A stretch of DNA of 19,176 nucleotides from Dissophora ornata (GCA_025201705.1 MU617206.1:1-19176); one strand, 5' to 3'; positions 10,741 to 19,176 are shown, counted from the stretch's first letter. Numbers and translations: made by a program. The notes: generated from the sequence alone by a model not told the origin.

Positions 10741-10874
10741 AGCGTTGTATTTTATTGTAGTTTATGATACTTGATATGCATGATGATGCATAGACATTCG
10801 TGACATGGTCATTGCGTCATTATCCTATTTGTTTTTGCTGTTTCTCACAGTTCAACGGTCTTTGCGCGATGTGC

Positions 10875-10880
10875 TTTATT
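10875..10880 (-). terminator. Polyadenylation signal of the 474-aa protein gene
   Basis: AATAAA on the minus strand, 43 nt beyond the stop codon at 10924. Another minus-strand AATAAA overlaps the end of the convergent RING-BRCT gene (about 10750). The 183 bp between the two stop codons therefore serve both 3' ends. Confidence 0.6.
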
Positions 10881-10923
10881 GAAAACATTCCAGACAATCC
10901 GGCGTTTAGCATTGTGGGTTGCT

Positions 10924-12348
10924 CTATGATCCCCACAGCTGTAATGGCCGCTCGCTAGAAAAATTGAAGTAGCCTTGGGATTCGCTGCATCCTGATAGTG
11001 GCGACGAGGGTTCAGAACACGGACTCCAATCGTCCTCTGCATCATACTCAAAGACCTTGGTTCTCCTCAAATCAAATCCCACACATCGCCGAGGTTTTTT
11101 GGTGCTGCTACTTGTGCAGTTGTTGACAATGACGCTACTCTTGACTGGTGAAGATGGCGAACGCTTGAGATGGCTTCCGAGAAGAGACTGGCGGTTGACC
11201 CAAGACGAAGACAGAGTTGTAGACAGCGAGCGCGAGAGAGATCCAGGGGCTGGTGAGGATGGTGATGGGGGTGAATGGGGGGGAGAGGAGGAACCATACA
11301 TTCCTGCGCTGAAGGAAGCGCCCCTGCGTCGCACCCGTCGACGATTTTCCCAAGCCTCACGTTCCTCCCGGACCTTGAGCTGTCGCAATTGCTCAGCCCT
11401 CTTGCGTTGCCTGGTCTGCCTTTCTTGGAGGGTGGATGGCAGTGGATAGGGCAAGTCCGCCTCGCCCAAGAAGTCTTGCGGTGACGGCTCACCACTACTC
11501 TTAATCGGGTTGTTGGAGATGGAGTAGAAGCCCGTAATCACCGGCGGTGGCGACGGTGTACGCGTCCTAGCTTGGAAGTATGTCCTAGGCTTAATTCGCT
11601 GATATCCCTGCTGCGTTGGCTGAACAATCTTCTCTGTGGGGCAGCTCTCCTGCTCCCGATCCGCTACTAGGCCTGGGCTTTGCTCGGTCGCCGCGGAGTT
11701 GTTCTGGTTAGACGCTTGAGCCAAAATGGGAAACGCTTTCCCGTCGTGAGTGGGAGAAAGCGTCTTGTCCGCGGAGGTCAGACCAAATGGTGCTGATCCA
11801 GATCCAAATCCAGATCTGGAATTGGAGCTTGCACCAGAACCTGGTCTCGCTCGCCCTTCTTCCTCCGAAGTCGGAGTTTCTGCCAAACTGAGATCCAGCC
11901 ACCAGTCTTTGCGGTCGACTGTGGGGAAGACGAAACGCGAGGGTGAAGGGGAAGAGGCCGAGGATGAAGACGAGGAGCAGGAGGACGATGCAGAGGAGAG
12001 CGAGGGCACTGCAGAGGGAGGCGATGATAGTGATAGTGAGAGCGAGAGCGTGTTGTTGTGAAGTTTCGTGAGTCTGGTGAAAGTTGGGCACGGCTTGGAG
12101 GAGGTGGTATCAAGGAATGGACAGGGGTTCTCGGTCAAGCTGTCGTGCTGGGTGAGCAGCGGATTGCTAAAGTCGTGGATATCCTTTCGTTCGATCAAAA
12201 GGTTGTTGTTATTCGAACACCTACTCAGTCGAGTGAAAGTTCTAGTGCTTGGTCGTGATACTGGCGTATTTCTGTTGTTACTACCGTCGAGACGAAGGTC
12301 GCTGAACGAGTCGAGGACGTCGAGCGAAGGGAGTTGTGTGGACAGCAT
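10924..12348 (-). CDS. Disordered Ser/Pro-rich protein with RVxF-like motif, unknown function
   Basis: Single-exon frame of 474 aa on the minus strand. I do not recognise a named family. The ATG at 12348 (MLSTQLPSLDVLDSFSDL) is the only Met near the start of the open frame; the frame continues upstream only through pyrimidine-rich leader coding Leu-Ser-Pro repeats. The protein is mostly low complexity (a poly-Ser block near 115-135). More ordered islands are the N-terminal 20 residues, DRKDWWLDLSLAETP (~145-160), a basic helix (~306-343; ERQTRQRKRAEQLRQLKVRE) and a C-terminal segment with RCVGF (421-425) followed by KVFEYDAEDDW. RCVGF fits the [RK]xVxF pattern for docking protein phosphatase 1, and the acidic/aromatic block after it looks conserved. 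A PP1-regulator role is a hypothesis only. Being a real gene is supported by length, a conserved-looking C terminus and the poly(A) signal. Confidence 0.7.
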   Translation of the reverse strand: MLSTQLPSLDVLDSFSDLRLDGSNNRNTPVSRPSTRTFTRLSRCSNNNNLLIERKDIHDFSNPLLTQHDSLTENPCPFLDTTSSKPCPTFTRLTKLHNNTLSLSLSLSSPPSAVPSLSSASSSCSSSSSSASSPSPSRFVFPTVDRKDWWLDLSLAETPTSEEEGRARPGSGASSNSRSGFGSGSAPFGLTSADKTLSPTHDGKAFPILAQASNQNNSAATEQSPGLVADREQESCPTEKIVQPTQQGYQRIKPRTYFQARTRTPSPPPVITGFYSISNNPIKSSGEPSPQDFLGEADLPYPLPSTLQERQTRQRKRAEQLRQLKVREEREAWENRRRVRRRGASFSAGMYGSSSPPHSPPSPSSPAPGSLSRSLSTTLSSSWVNRQSLLGSHLKRSPSSPVKSSVIVNNCTSSSTKKPRRCVGFDLRRTKVFEYDAEDDWSPCSEPSSPLSGCSESQGYFNFSSERPLQLWGS

Positions 12349-13746
12349 GGCTGTGGGAGGCGAGGTGTGGCTGAAAGAGCAAGAGACGATTGGCGAGAGA
12401 GAGTAAAAGAAAGGGTGGGTGGATGTGTGTGCGTTGAAAGATAGAGAGAGAGAGTGAGGAGTGAGGAGATAGAGAGAGAGGGAGAGAGAGGGAGGGAGAG
12501 GGAGAGGGAGAGGAGTAGGGAGAGGGAGAGGAGTAGGGAGAGAGAGAGAGAGAGAGTAGAGAGATAGGGAATGTGTGAATGAAAGAAGAGATGGCAGGGT
12601 TAAATGGACAAAAGGAATGAAAATGAGGACTAGAACGAGCACTGCCGGGGTCTAATATATGTATGTACAAGGTGGAGTGTGTGTAGAGAGTGAAGAATGG
12701 GCGTGCTCTTGTTGTTGCCTGTCTATTTTTGACAAACAGGAGGAAAGCGTGGAATGAATAACGGAAGCGAATGATATGAACGTGAGCGATATGGAACTTG
12801 GCATGAAATGCTGTGAAGTGAGTGTGTCTGTGGTGTGTGTGTGTGTGTATGAATGAGAGAGAGAGAGAGTGGAAAGAGAGAAGAGAAGAGAGCATAGTGA
12901 GCACCACAAAACAGCGATGCTTTCAAGGTGGCAGGGTTGAGTTTGAAATGGTAATCCCTTGGTCATTCCTTCCCATTCCCTCCCCACCATTACTTGTCTT
13001 CACATTACTGTCACCTTTCTCACGGCTATGCAGTGGGGACGCTCTAGCCCGTAGCGCAAGACCCTATGCTACCCTGGTTCAGCATACAGAACGACCTGTC
13101 ATTGGCGCCGGACAATGATAGTTCACCCTACACGCTCCCTCGCATGCTCTATTTCCTCCGAATATCCCGTCTTAGTCGGTACCCATGTTCTAATCTCTCG
13201 GTCAAAACCCCAACAGCATCCTGTAGGATGGTTGGGGAGCAGGCGGGCACCCAACTGTGCATGTCATGCTGAACACAATTTCATCATCAGACGAAAGAAA
13301 GATAACCTAAATTCAGTGATAACTTAATTAAGACGCGCTTTGCCAACAATAATGCAGCGTACCTGGCGACATGCATGATATCATGATACCGAGTCTGTTC
13401 ACCGAACACCTATCATGAACATGAAAAGCTTGTAGGCTGCATCCAACGCAGCTGATACCTTTGGTCTTCGATATGAGCGATCTGCATTGCATTCTCACTG
13501 TTACGACTCATACGGACAGAAGCATGCTTGCAGGGAGTTGTTTTCTTCGACAACTACGATCCACAGGAAACCGAAAGGTTTCATTTCTTTTGAATCAGAA
13601 AAGGACAGGTTTGGCAGGTTTTTGGTCTAAGATTTTTTTAGCTTCTGCCTCTGTCACGTGTCTGTGATTTTAGTATGAGAATTTATTGTCATAAATTTCT
13701 ATTTCATGGAAATATCAATGACTCAGGAAAAATCTTCATCAGCAAC
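12349..13746. other. Intergenic: GA-rich leader, (GT)n run, no gene seen
   Basis: 12437-12568 is almost pure GA on the plus strand (CT on the sense strand of the minus gene) and includes two tandem copies of an 18-bp unit near 12500-12535. A short (GT)n run lies at about 12832-12848, then (GA)n at 12856-12870. The first ~600 bp are probably the leader and promoter of the 474-aa protein gene. From about 12900 to 13746 I see no coding frame with convincing composition, only the upstream flank of the tRNA pair. Confidence 0.6.
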
Positions 13747-13820
13747 GTTTGTATGGTGTAGTTGGTTATCACGTCTGTCTAACACACAGACGGTCCTCGG
13801 TTCAAGTCCGAGTACAAACA
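13747..13820 (+). tRNA. trnV(AAC): tRNA-Val (anticodon AAC)
   Basis: Full cloverleaf. Acceptor stem GTTTGTA pairs perfectly with TACAAAC, discriminator A13820. Anticodon stem TCTGT/ACAGA encloses loop CTAACAC, with T33 and anticodon AAC. T-arm CTCGG-TTCAAGT-CCGAG also supplies the pol III B box (GGTTCAAGTCC). D-region TGGTGTAGTTGG acts as A box. No intron. No oligo-T follows; the next tRNA begins 9 nt later. Confidence 0.93.
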
Positions 13821-13829
13821 CTTGCGCTC

Positions 13830-13900
13830 GAAAGTGTAGTATATGGGTATCATTCCGGCCTTCCAAGCCTGAGAACCGGGTTCGAGTCCCGGCACTTTCA
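13830..13900 (+). tRNA. trnG(UCC): tRNA-Gly (anticodon UCC)
   Basis: Acceptor stem GAAAGTG pairs fully with CACTTTC, discriminator A13900. Anticodon loop CTTCCAA gives UCC. T-arm CCGGG-TTCGAGT-CCCGG contains the B box (GGTTCGAGTCC). The anticodon stem CCGGC/GCCTG has one C-U mismatch at the second pair (28-42), which is unusual. It lies 9 nt after tRNA-Val in the same orientation and is followed by T4. Confidence 0.87.
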
Positions 13901-13902
13901 TC

Positions 13903-13906
13903 TTTT
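13903..13906 (+). terminator. RNA polymerase III terminator
   Basis: TTTT two nucleotides after the tRNA-Gly discriminator base. It is the first oligo-T of four or more after the tRNA pair begins, so it should end a transcript covering both tRNAs. Confidence 0.7.
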
Positions 13907-15549
13907 GTCCCTGGATTGCATTGTTTTTAGCGTCTTTTGTGAATGCTTAACTTGAGTCCTGGTAGTGTGCTGATTTTGTTTTGCGTCTGCGTTTGCTAAA
14001 TTGATTGTTTCGCAGCTTGCTTCTCCTCGATTGTCTCCTTAAGCATGCCTGTTCCGTAATAGTTGCAGGAGACAATAAGAAAGCCAGCGTCCGTCGGCCA
14101 CATCCATCTGTGATAGAATTACTTATGGAGCAAAAAATAGAGGGCGCCCTGCCGTCCTATTTCGACTCGCAGCCTCCCTGCAGCAAATCGTTTTATCTTT
14201 TTCACTTCGCGCTATTCTCCTTCGTCATTCATTGACCACTCTTGTTCTTCTCAGCGCTCTCTATTCTTCCCAGGAAAGCAATTTATTGACTCCTCGATAA
14301 CACTTCTCACTTTCCAAGTCGCGTGCGATCGCCACCCTCCATTGAGTTGACTTCCTCCTCCTCTTCGTGTAACATTGCCGCCAGGGCACCCTCTCTGCAA
14401 ATGTGAAAGAGCAAAGAGGGTGATCAAGCGGCCAATGTATGGTACCTTCCATTCATATATGGCGAGTATATTGTGTATATTAGGACCTGTTCCTGGCATT
14501 GCTACACGTTTACATCTGCTATCATCGTTGGCATTACTTTAGTTGAAAGAAGTAGGCTACCTCCATCCAACTCTCTGTCCTGGCCACTGTTCCGTCCTGG
14601 TGTCAATGTTCTTCTGTTAGGATCTTTATGATAGGAACAAGATCAAGTATCATCATCACAAAAAAAACAAACAAACAAAAACAGTGAGCCTTCGCTTTAC
14701 ACCCCTTTCTAGACAACGTCGCACGAAATGCTCTTGAGCCACTTCTCTATGTGTGCACTCTTTGGTCCCCAGCCCATGACATGGGTTCCCCTTGTCCTCC
14801 TTTTGCTTAGCAACCACATTCCATTCTCGGAAAAGCAGAGAGGGTTGGATGAGACAGAGCCAACATGTCAAGTGAGTTGGCGCAAAGCATGGGAACGCGA
14901 GACGGGTTTTACCATGGTCCATTGCATCGTTTGAGTGCCTGTGCAACTGTGCAAAAAATTCCGTTTTGCAAGCTTCAACTACAATTGCTCTTCATTAATT
15001 GTTCCTTTCCTTGTCCCGGCAAAAAAAACATAAACACGCTGAATGTGTGTGCATTACATGCGCGCCCATGGACTTGCACAAACTCACAGCTTCTCTTTTT
15101 CTCTTTCTTCTCCCCCCCTTCCTCCCTCTCTCTCCTCGGCCTACTCTTTATCTTTCTGGTACCTCCCCTACCCTCCCTTCCCCCCACATCCTCGCATATT
15201 ATCCAACGCCTTTTCTGCTCGTCTCTCGCTCTCACTCCCTTTCCCTCACTTCACACTCGACACGACCCGTGCTTCAACAGTCAGATGCTTCTGCTCCTCC
15301 CCAATCCAGCCAACGCATCCTCGCTAACACCCCTCCTCTCCCTCTCGTTGTTGCTCCAGTACTCCACCAGCGACCTATAGTCAGCGTCCCTCCCACGAGC
15401 ACACGCACCACTTATCAGCGCAACAACCACATATTAATACACTCTAAAAAAAAAGGCGTATCAGCACATCAGCATAACAAGTATAGCCGACCTCCAATCT
15501 CCTTCCTACGCCCGACCTCCGCCCTTGTATTTTATTTATATCCCATCAA
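13907..15549. other. Intergenic and pyrimidine-rich leader, no gene seen
   Basis: No supported gene. A 10-bp inverted repeat (ATTGTCTCCT at 14030-14039, AGGAGACAAT at 14067-14076) has a 27-nt loop. Short A-rich stretches occur near 14660. From 15091 to about 15362 the plus strand is very pyrimidine-rich; this, up to the ATG at 15550, is probably the promoter/leader of the KRE9-like gene. The open frames here are Leu/Ser/Pro artefacts of CT-rich sequence. Confidence 0.6.
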
Positions 15550-17530
15550 ATGTTCACCACCCGCAGCTGCCCGGTCCATACCGTGATACACAGCCTTCTG
15601 TTCCTGCAACTCTTACTCCAACAGACGTCCGCTCAGGGAGGTAGGAATCAGAATCAATAGCACTTTCTCTCCCCCACGTCGATAGTTTTTGTTGCTGTTG
15701 TTGATGCGCCCACATGGCAAGTCGATCCTGCGATGCCGATTGATTTGATCGATCGTTTTGCCATCATGGAGGGGATAACGAGCAACTTCAAGAAGGATAT
15801 TGCGGGAAGCAGCACCACGCCAACTGAACAACAAACAAACAACATGATTTGCGCAAAAACGAACACTCAGTTCGACAACAATGACGAGACTGACGGCTAT
15901 TTTTATCGCAATGGCATGGAGCATTGGATAGTCCACGCAGATACGAAATACAAACGCGCATACTACCAGAGTCGACGCATCCTACATCCATTTTTCCGTG
16001 GAAAAGAAAACTACTACGCTGATATAATATTCCCAGCGGGCCGTTGAAGTGTTATGGAAGCATCGGAAGAACAGGACGCAGATGCTGACCATGTCCTGTT
16101 TCTGTTACTGCCTCTACCCTCGTTCTGTCCCTCGCTCTGTAGACAATCCCTGCACCACTGTCCCAATATGCGCCCCCGCCGCTGGAGATGTCTGGATACA
16201 GGACTCACTCGAGTCCGTCATCTGGAGCCCGACTATGATGGCGCCTTTTGGCCAGTATGACATGGTCGACGCATATATTGTCGACGATGGTAATGACACG
16301 CGCGTGTTCCAGCTGCAGAGCGACGTTGATCTCAGTCTAGGCATGACGGCCACCAGGCTTGAGGCTTCGCTCTTTCCAGATGACTTGTCCGTGAATCGGT
16401 CGTGTCATGTCGTCCTCGTTGGAACTGGAAATCCCCTGGACGGCACTCACCAGACGCTAAACTCGAGCTCCTTTTTTATGATCCGTATGTGTTTGCCATT
16501 ATTTTTGCTATCCTATGGATCTGTATGTGAAATCCACGCGCTAAAAACCCAGCGGTTCTTTCTACTAGGCACGAAGCAAACCATCAATGGGACTCTAGTC
16601 CCCATCCCCGCCACAACTACAACGCTAACGACAACACTGAGCGCCTCCACGACCACCAAGAAAACCACCACTCTCGCCACAACGACAATGGGTGCGAGCG
16701 CGACCAGCACTGTGGGCTCATACCCGACAACTTTGTCAGCCTCATCAGAAGACCCCGATACCTTGTCGCCCCTTGTCATTGGAGTTATCTCTGCAGGTTC
16801 TGTCGCGCTGGTAATAGCCCTTATTGCTCTTGGACTGCTGGTCAGCACTCGAAGGCGATTTAAAGGAAGCACTGGCGACTTCAAGAGTCTCCACGATCAT
16901 CCCGGCTCCCCGACGGACGACCTGAGTAAGTCATCCATCTTCAAATCTGAAGGTGGTCATGATTTGGCGACCGGTGGTTCATTCGCTGGAGCGGCTTTAG
17001 GAGGTCCCATGGCCGCTGGGCGAAGCTCCTCCAACACTGTGCGGTCGGCTGAACCAATGATCAAAGTCGCACCAAATATACTGGGCAATAATAGTCAATC
17101 ACCCTCCTCACCAACATCATCCGTGCCTTCGGTGGAGCGCAAACCCTCCACATTGCGTCTTGTGCCGGAATCTACAACAGATACAACAGCAGCAAGTGAA
17201 GCAAGTGCTTCGAATCTTGATACTGCGACTGCTGCAACAGAAGCACAGTCTCGGTCTTTGAAGGGATCCGCCCTGAGTGCGGGTGATGCTCAGCTGATTG
17301 CGGAGACATTCCGTAAGTCTATGCGTAGGCCGCGCTGGGATGCTGATGCAGAGGAGGAGGAGCAGGACGAGACCCGCCGGGCTGCGAACGAACTGCTAAG
17401 AAAAGAGCTGAGCGAACATGGCTTGGATGTACAGCAAGGGGTCCAGCGACGTGTAACAATACAAGATCGCACCCACCGGTCAAGTTTACCTCCACCACTC
17501 TCCCAGACAGTATCGCCTCCAGAGCCATGA
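15550..17530 (+). CDS. KRE9/KNH-like single-pass membrane protein, Ser/Thr-rich
   Basis: Three exons, 15550-15640, 16143-16484 and 16569-17530, give 464 aa. Exon 1 encodes an almost complete signal peptide (MFTTRSCPVHTVIHSLLFLQ, then LLLQQTSAQG) and splices in phase 1 to DNPCTTVPICAPAAGDVW. Residues ~31-140 resemble the KRE9/KNH1-type domain (Pfam Kre9_KNH, Ser-Thr-rich GPI-anchored family): AGDVWIQDSLESVIWSP, DMVDAYIVDD, GMTATRLEASLFPDD, NRSC. Then come a Thr/Ser-rich stalk (~155-205, likely O-mannosylated), one membrane segment (~211-235, IGVISAGSVALVIALIALGL) and a stop-transfer STRRRFK. The ~230-residue cytoplasmic tail ends in a charged block (AQLIAETFRKSMRRPRW, then RRAANELLRKELSEHG). 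It is therefore membrane-spanning, not GPI-anchored. A wall-anchored adhesin or sensor role is possible but unproven. Intron 1 (502 nt) is far longer than any other intron here; the signal-peptide fit and the exact phase match support it. AATAAA lies 24 nt past the stop. Confidence 0.82.
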
Positions 17531-17553
17531 AGACTTTACGACTACTACCGTGT

Positions 17554-17559
17554 AATAAA
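17554..17559 (+). terminator. Polyadenylation signal of the KRE9-like gene
   Basis: AATAAA, 24 nt after the stop codon at 17530. Confidence 0.65.
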
Positions 17560-17773
17560 CAAAATGAACTATATATTTAATACGAGTTGCCAATGTAATT
17601 TGGCAATGCACTGCCCATCTAATTACGCGAATTGTTGTCACGATACGTTCTGCCTCTTCTTAGCCCCAATTTCGTCCGGTGGTTCTGAAAATGTTACACT
17701 TTGTATGGCGCAAAGATGGAAGAGTGCCTTTTTCGAAAAGAAAAAAAACCACGCGATCCGCTTTCATCAAAAT

Positions 17774-18710
17774 TTACATCCTCCCAAACGCTCCATCGCG
17801 TTCAATTGTGCCAGTCCCAAATAGCTGCTCAACGCTCGACCGTCCGCATTTTGCTGTTATTCCAACATCTGCTAGTTCCCGTTTACAGGTAGATTCCATG
17901 AAATCACTTCTACTCTGTCTGCGCTGCCCAAAGTTGCGTCCCCTCACGCGTTTGCTCATAGAAGTAACTGCGTGTTCCGTTTCACGTTCGTCAGTGAGTT
18001 TGCATCGGCTGTTCCAGATCGCAGTGCACCCGAGCTCCTCAATCGCCTTCACGAACCGCCCGGTCAGATATGCCGCTACCCTTCTCATAGTGTTGGTTAT
18101 GTGCTTCCAAAACCCCGCAATCCCTTTTGGTGTCAATCCGCGGAATATATCTCGTTCCGTCCACTCTATATCAGTATCCATATCCAACTCGAAGTCCTCG
18201 GTCCAGCATAACGGAGTCGCCATCTTCTGTCCTTGGTCACCGAGGTGATTTTTTTTCTTCTTCAATAACATGTCTCTTTGGTTTAATACCGTGACGAATA
18301 CTGTCCCTTTCCGCAGTGAAGGCATCCACCAACGTAGGCCCACGCAACTATTGCCACCCCTCGTCAGGGCGTTAAAGATTTGAAGACATTTACCAAAAAT
18401 CAATCCTCCCCATCCTCTCCATAGTTCCCAGGTGCCTCTTTCCCAGCAGGCTCTATAGCAACGCGCGGTCAGCGTCATGTGGGTCAAGTGTGGGTCCTGG
18501 ACAGACCCCGCCTTCGTGGTCTTCCAGACGCCCACCACAGGGGCAGTAACCATCCTCACAAATGTATCCATAGCCTTCGCTCCACTCGCCTCGGGGCCCG
18601 GTGTACTTTGCCTTCTTGTCTCTTGCTGTGATACCACGCTCCTTCTCGCGTTCGACCGTTGTCTTACATCTGGACTTCCAGATGAGCTCAGTCGCTTGTT
18701 TCTCGAGGTA
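17774..18710 (-). pseudogene. Degraded LINE ORF2 C-terminal region
   Basis: A long minus-strand frame without a plausible start. Its upstream end (18711-18766) is hairpin-element sequence. The coding trace resembles the region after the reverse transcriptase in fungal LINE elements: a damaged C/H-type segment (MDTFVRMVTAPVVGVWKTT, where a CP would be expected), then GTWELWRGWGGLIFGKCL, WTEDFELDMDTDIEWTE, DIFRGLTPKGIAGFWK and TAIWNSRCKLTDERE. A second version of that last motif, ELIWKSRCKTTVERE, is near 18640-18690 in another frame, so the piece is frameshifted or rearranged. No polymerase catalytic motif (xADD) is present. The LINE assignment rests on general resemblance and on the endonuclease fragment nearby. 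Confidence 0.55.
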
Positions 18711-18835
18711 AGTTGCTGGGCAAGAAATGGAAAAAGGAAAATAAATATATAAAAGGGGGCGTGCAATTACAGAAATGCACGCCCCCTTTTTTTATATATA
18801 TACAGTATTTTCTTTTCATTTCTTGCTCAGCAACT
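18711..18835. mobile_element. 125-bp hairpin (MITE-like) element
   Basis: Imperfect inverted repeat with arms 18711-18765 and 18776-18835 and a 10-nt loop (ATTACAGAAA). The ends are AGTTGCTGGGCAAGAAAT and ATTTCTTGCTCAGCAACT. The inner stem GGGGGCGTGCA/TGCACGCCCCC is perfect, flanked by AT-rich sequence. It has no coding capacity and no certain target-site duplication. It sits exactly where the minus-strand LINE fragment meets the plus-strand endonuclease fragment. Confidence 0.75.
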
Positions 18836-18839
18836 CATT

Positions 18840-19176
18840 CTTGTCACTTTTCATAGGATGGGTTCAGGGGTTGCTTTTTTGGTGAGAAATTCATGGAATC
18901 GTTTTGTAATTAAAAAAGCGGTCCACAGAGGAAGAGGTATAGCTCTCGACTTTGGGTTTGCGGGGGGGGCATGCGTTTAGGGTCATAAACTGCTATGTTC
19001 CTGCCAACTGGAGACGCGCGGGTAGTGGACGAGATGACTTCGAAGCATTACTAGAGTGGATCAAATCCCAGGTCACTCAAGCAGAGCAGAAGCAGATGAG
19101 AATCATTGTCATGGGTGACTTCAACGACGTTATGGATCCTGAAGTCGACAGAGCAACAAGAGGGGGGGAAGACTCT
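18840..19176 (+). pseudogene. LINE ORF2 AP-endonuclease domain fragment, frameshifted, runs off window
   Basis: Two consecutive reading frames together resemble the endonuclease/exonuclease/phosphatase domain of LINE ORF2. The first, about 18858-18985, reads GSGVAFLVRNSW then HRGRGIALDFGF. After the G8 run at 18962-18969 a second frame continues with RVINCYVPANWRR, a helix, and IIVMGDFNDVMDPEVDR to the edge. GDFN is the conserved catalytic D-x-N motif of this superfamily. The N-terminal part with the first metal-binding Asn and Glu is missing, cut at the hairpin element. The reverse transcriptase would lie to the right of the window. Confidence 0.72.

Noticed and set aside
10770..10795. Short palindrome TATGCAT-GATG-ATGCATA between the convergent genes
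   Set aside because: Seven-base arms with a tiny loop in AT-rich sequence; no U-tract or regulatory context to support a role.
11057..12061. Plus-strand acidic and Arg-rich frames within the 474-aa protein gene
   Set aside because: They are shadows of Ser-rich minus-strand coding sequence, and the minus frame is longer and has the poly(A) signal.
12281..12990. Minus-strand frames rich in His/Thr/Ser/Leu upstream of the 474-aa protein
   Set aside because: They arise from (CT)n and (GT)n simple repeats in leader DNA; no domain or splice logic.
14656..15586. Frames between the tRNA pair and the KRE9-like gene
   Set aside because: Short, CT-rich or A-rich derived, no recognisable domain and no consistent splice partners.
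16014..16142. Unspliced start of the KRE9-like frame at 16049
   Set aside because: That start gives no signal peptide. The exon at 15550-15640 gives a clean one in exactly matching phase.
1..19176. CRISPR array, prokaryotic operons or a defence system
   Set aside because: There are no regularly spaced direct repeats with spacers. Genes contain spliceosomal introns and poly(A) signals, so the DNA is eukaryotic.

Overview
The window looks like nuclear DNA of a filamentous fungus, most likely an early-diverging one (Mucoromycota/Mortierellomycota; this placement is inference). The reasons are many short GT-AG introns (about 74-138 nt), genes packed on both strands, a full EDC4 (a decapping scaffold missing from budding yeast), pol III tRNA genes with eukaryotic internal promoters, and degraded LINE (non-LTR) retrotransposon pieces. 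All gene models below were spliced by hand from the sequence; every junction keeps the reading frame.

Layout. 1-605 is repeat-rich: four copies of a 12-bp unit, then a large foldback inverted repeat with ~177-bp arms. 760-5574 (-) is a six-exon EDC4 (1435 aa). It shares a 227-bp divergent promoter with 5802-7806 (+), an eight-exon PIG-U/GAB1 subunit of the GPI transamidase (434 aa). 7987-10740 (+) is the most interesting gene: six exons give a 766-aa protein with an N-terminal C3HC4 RING spaced like that of BARD1 and a C-terminal tandem BRCT of the BRCA1/BARD1 type, without ankyrin repeats. Its promoter carries ACGCGT and ACGCGCGT, which resemble fungal G1/S (MBF) boxes. Tail-to-tail with it, 10924-12348 (-) is an orphan disordered 474-aa protein with a possible PP1-docking motif, preceded by a long pyrimidine-rich leader.

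12349-13746 has no gene I can support. 13747-13900 holds tRNA-Val(AAC) and tRNA-Gly(UCC) only 9 nt apart, with an oligo-T terminator only after the second, so they are probably one dicistronic pol III unit. 13907-15549 is non-coding and ends in a pyrimidine-rich leader. 15550-17530 (+) is a secreted-type membrane protein: signal peptide, KRE9/KNH-like ectodomain, Ser/Thr-rich stalk, one membrane segment and a long cytoplasmic tail (464 aa, three exons). From about 17774 to the right edge lie degraded LINE fragments in opposite orientations (RT C-terminal region on -, AP-endonuclease on +), with a 125-bp hairpin element at their junction.

The genes do not form a pathway. They cover mRNA decapping (EDC4), GPI anchoring (PIG-U), probable DNA-damage ubiquitin signalling (RING-BRCT) and the cell surface (KRE9-like). 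The RING-BRCT gene, the foldback elements and the tRNA pair deserve a second look.
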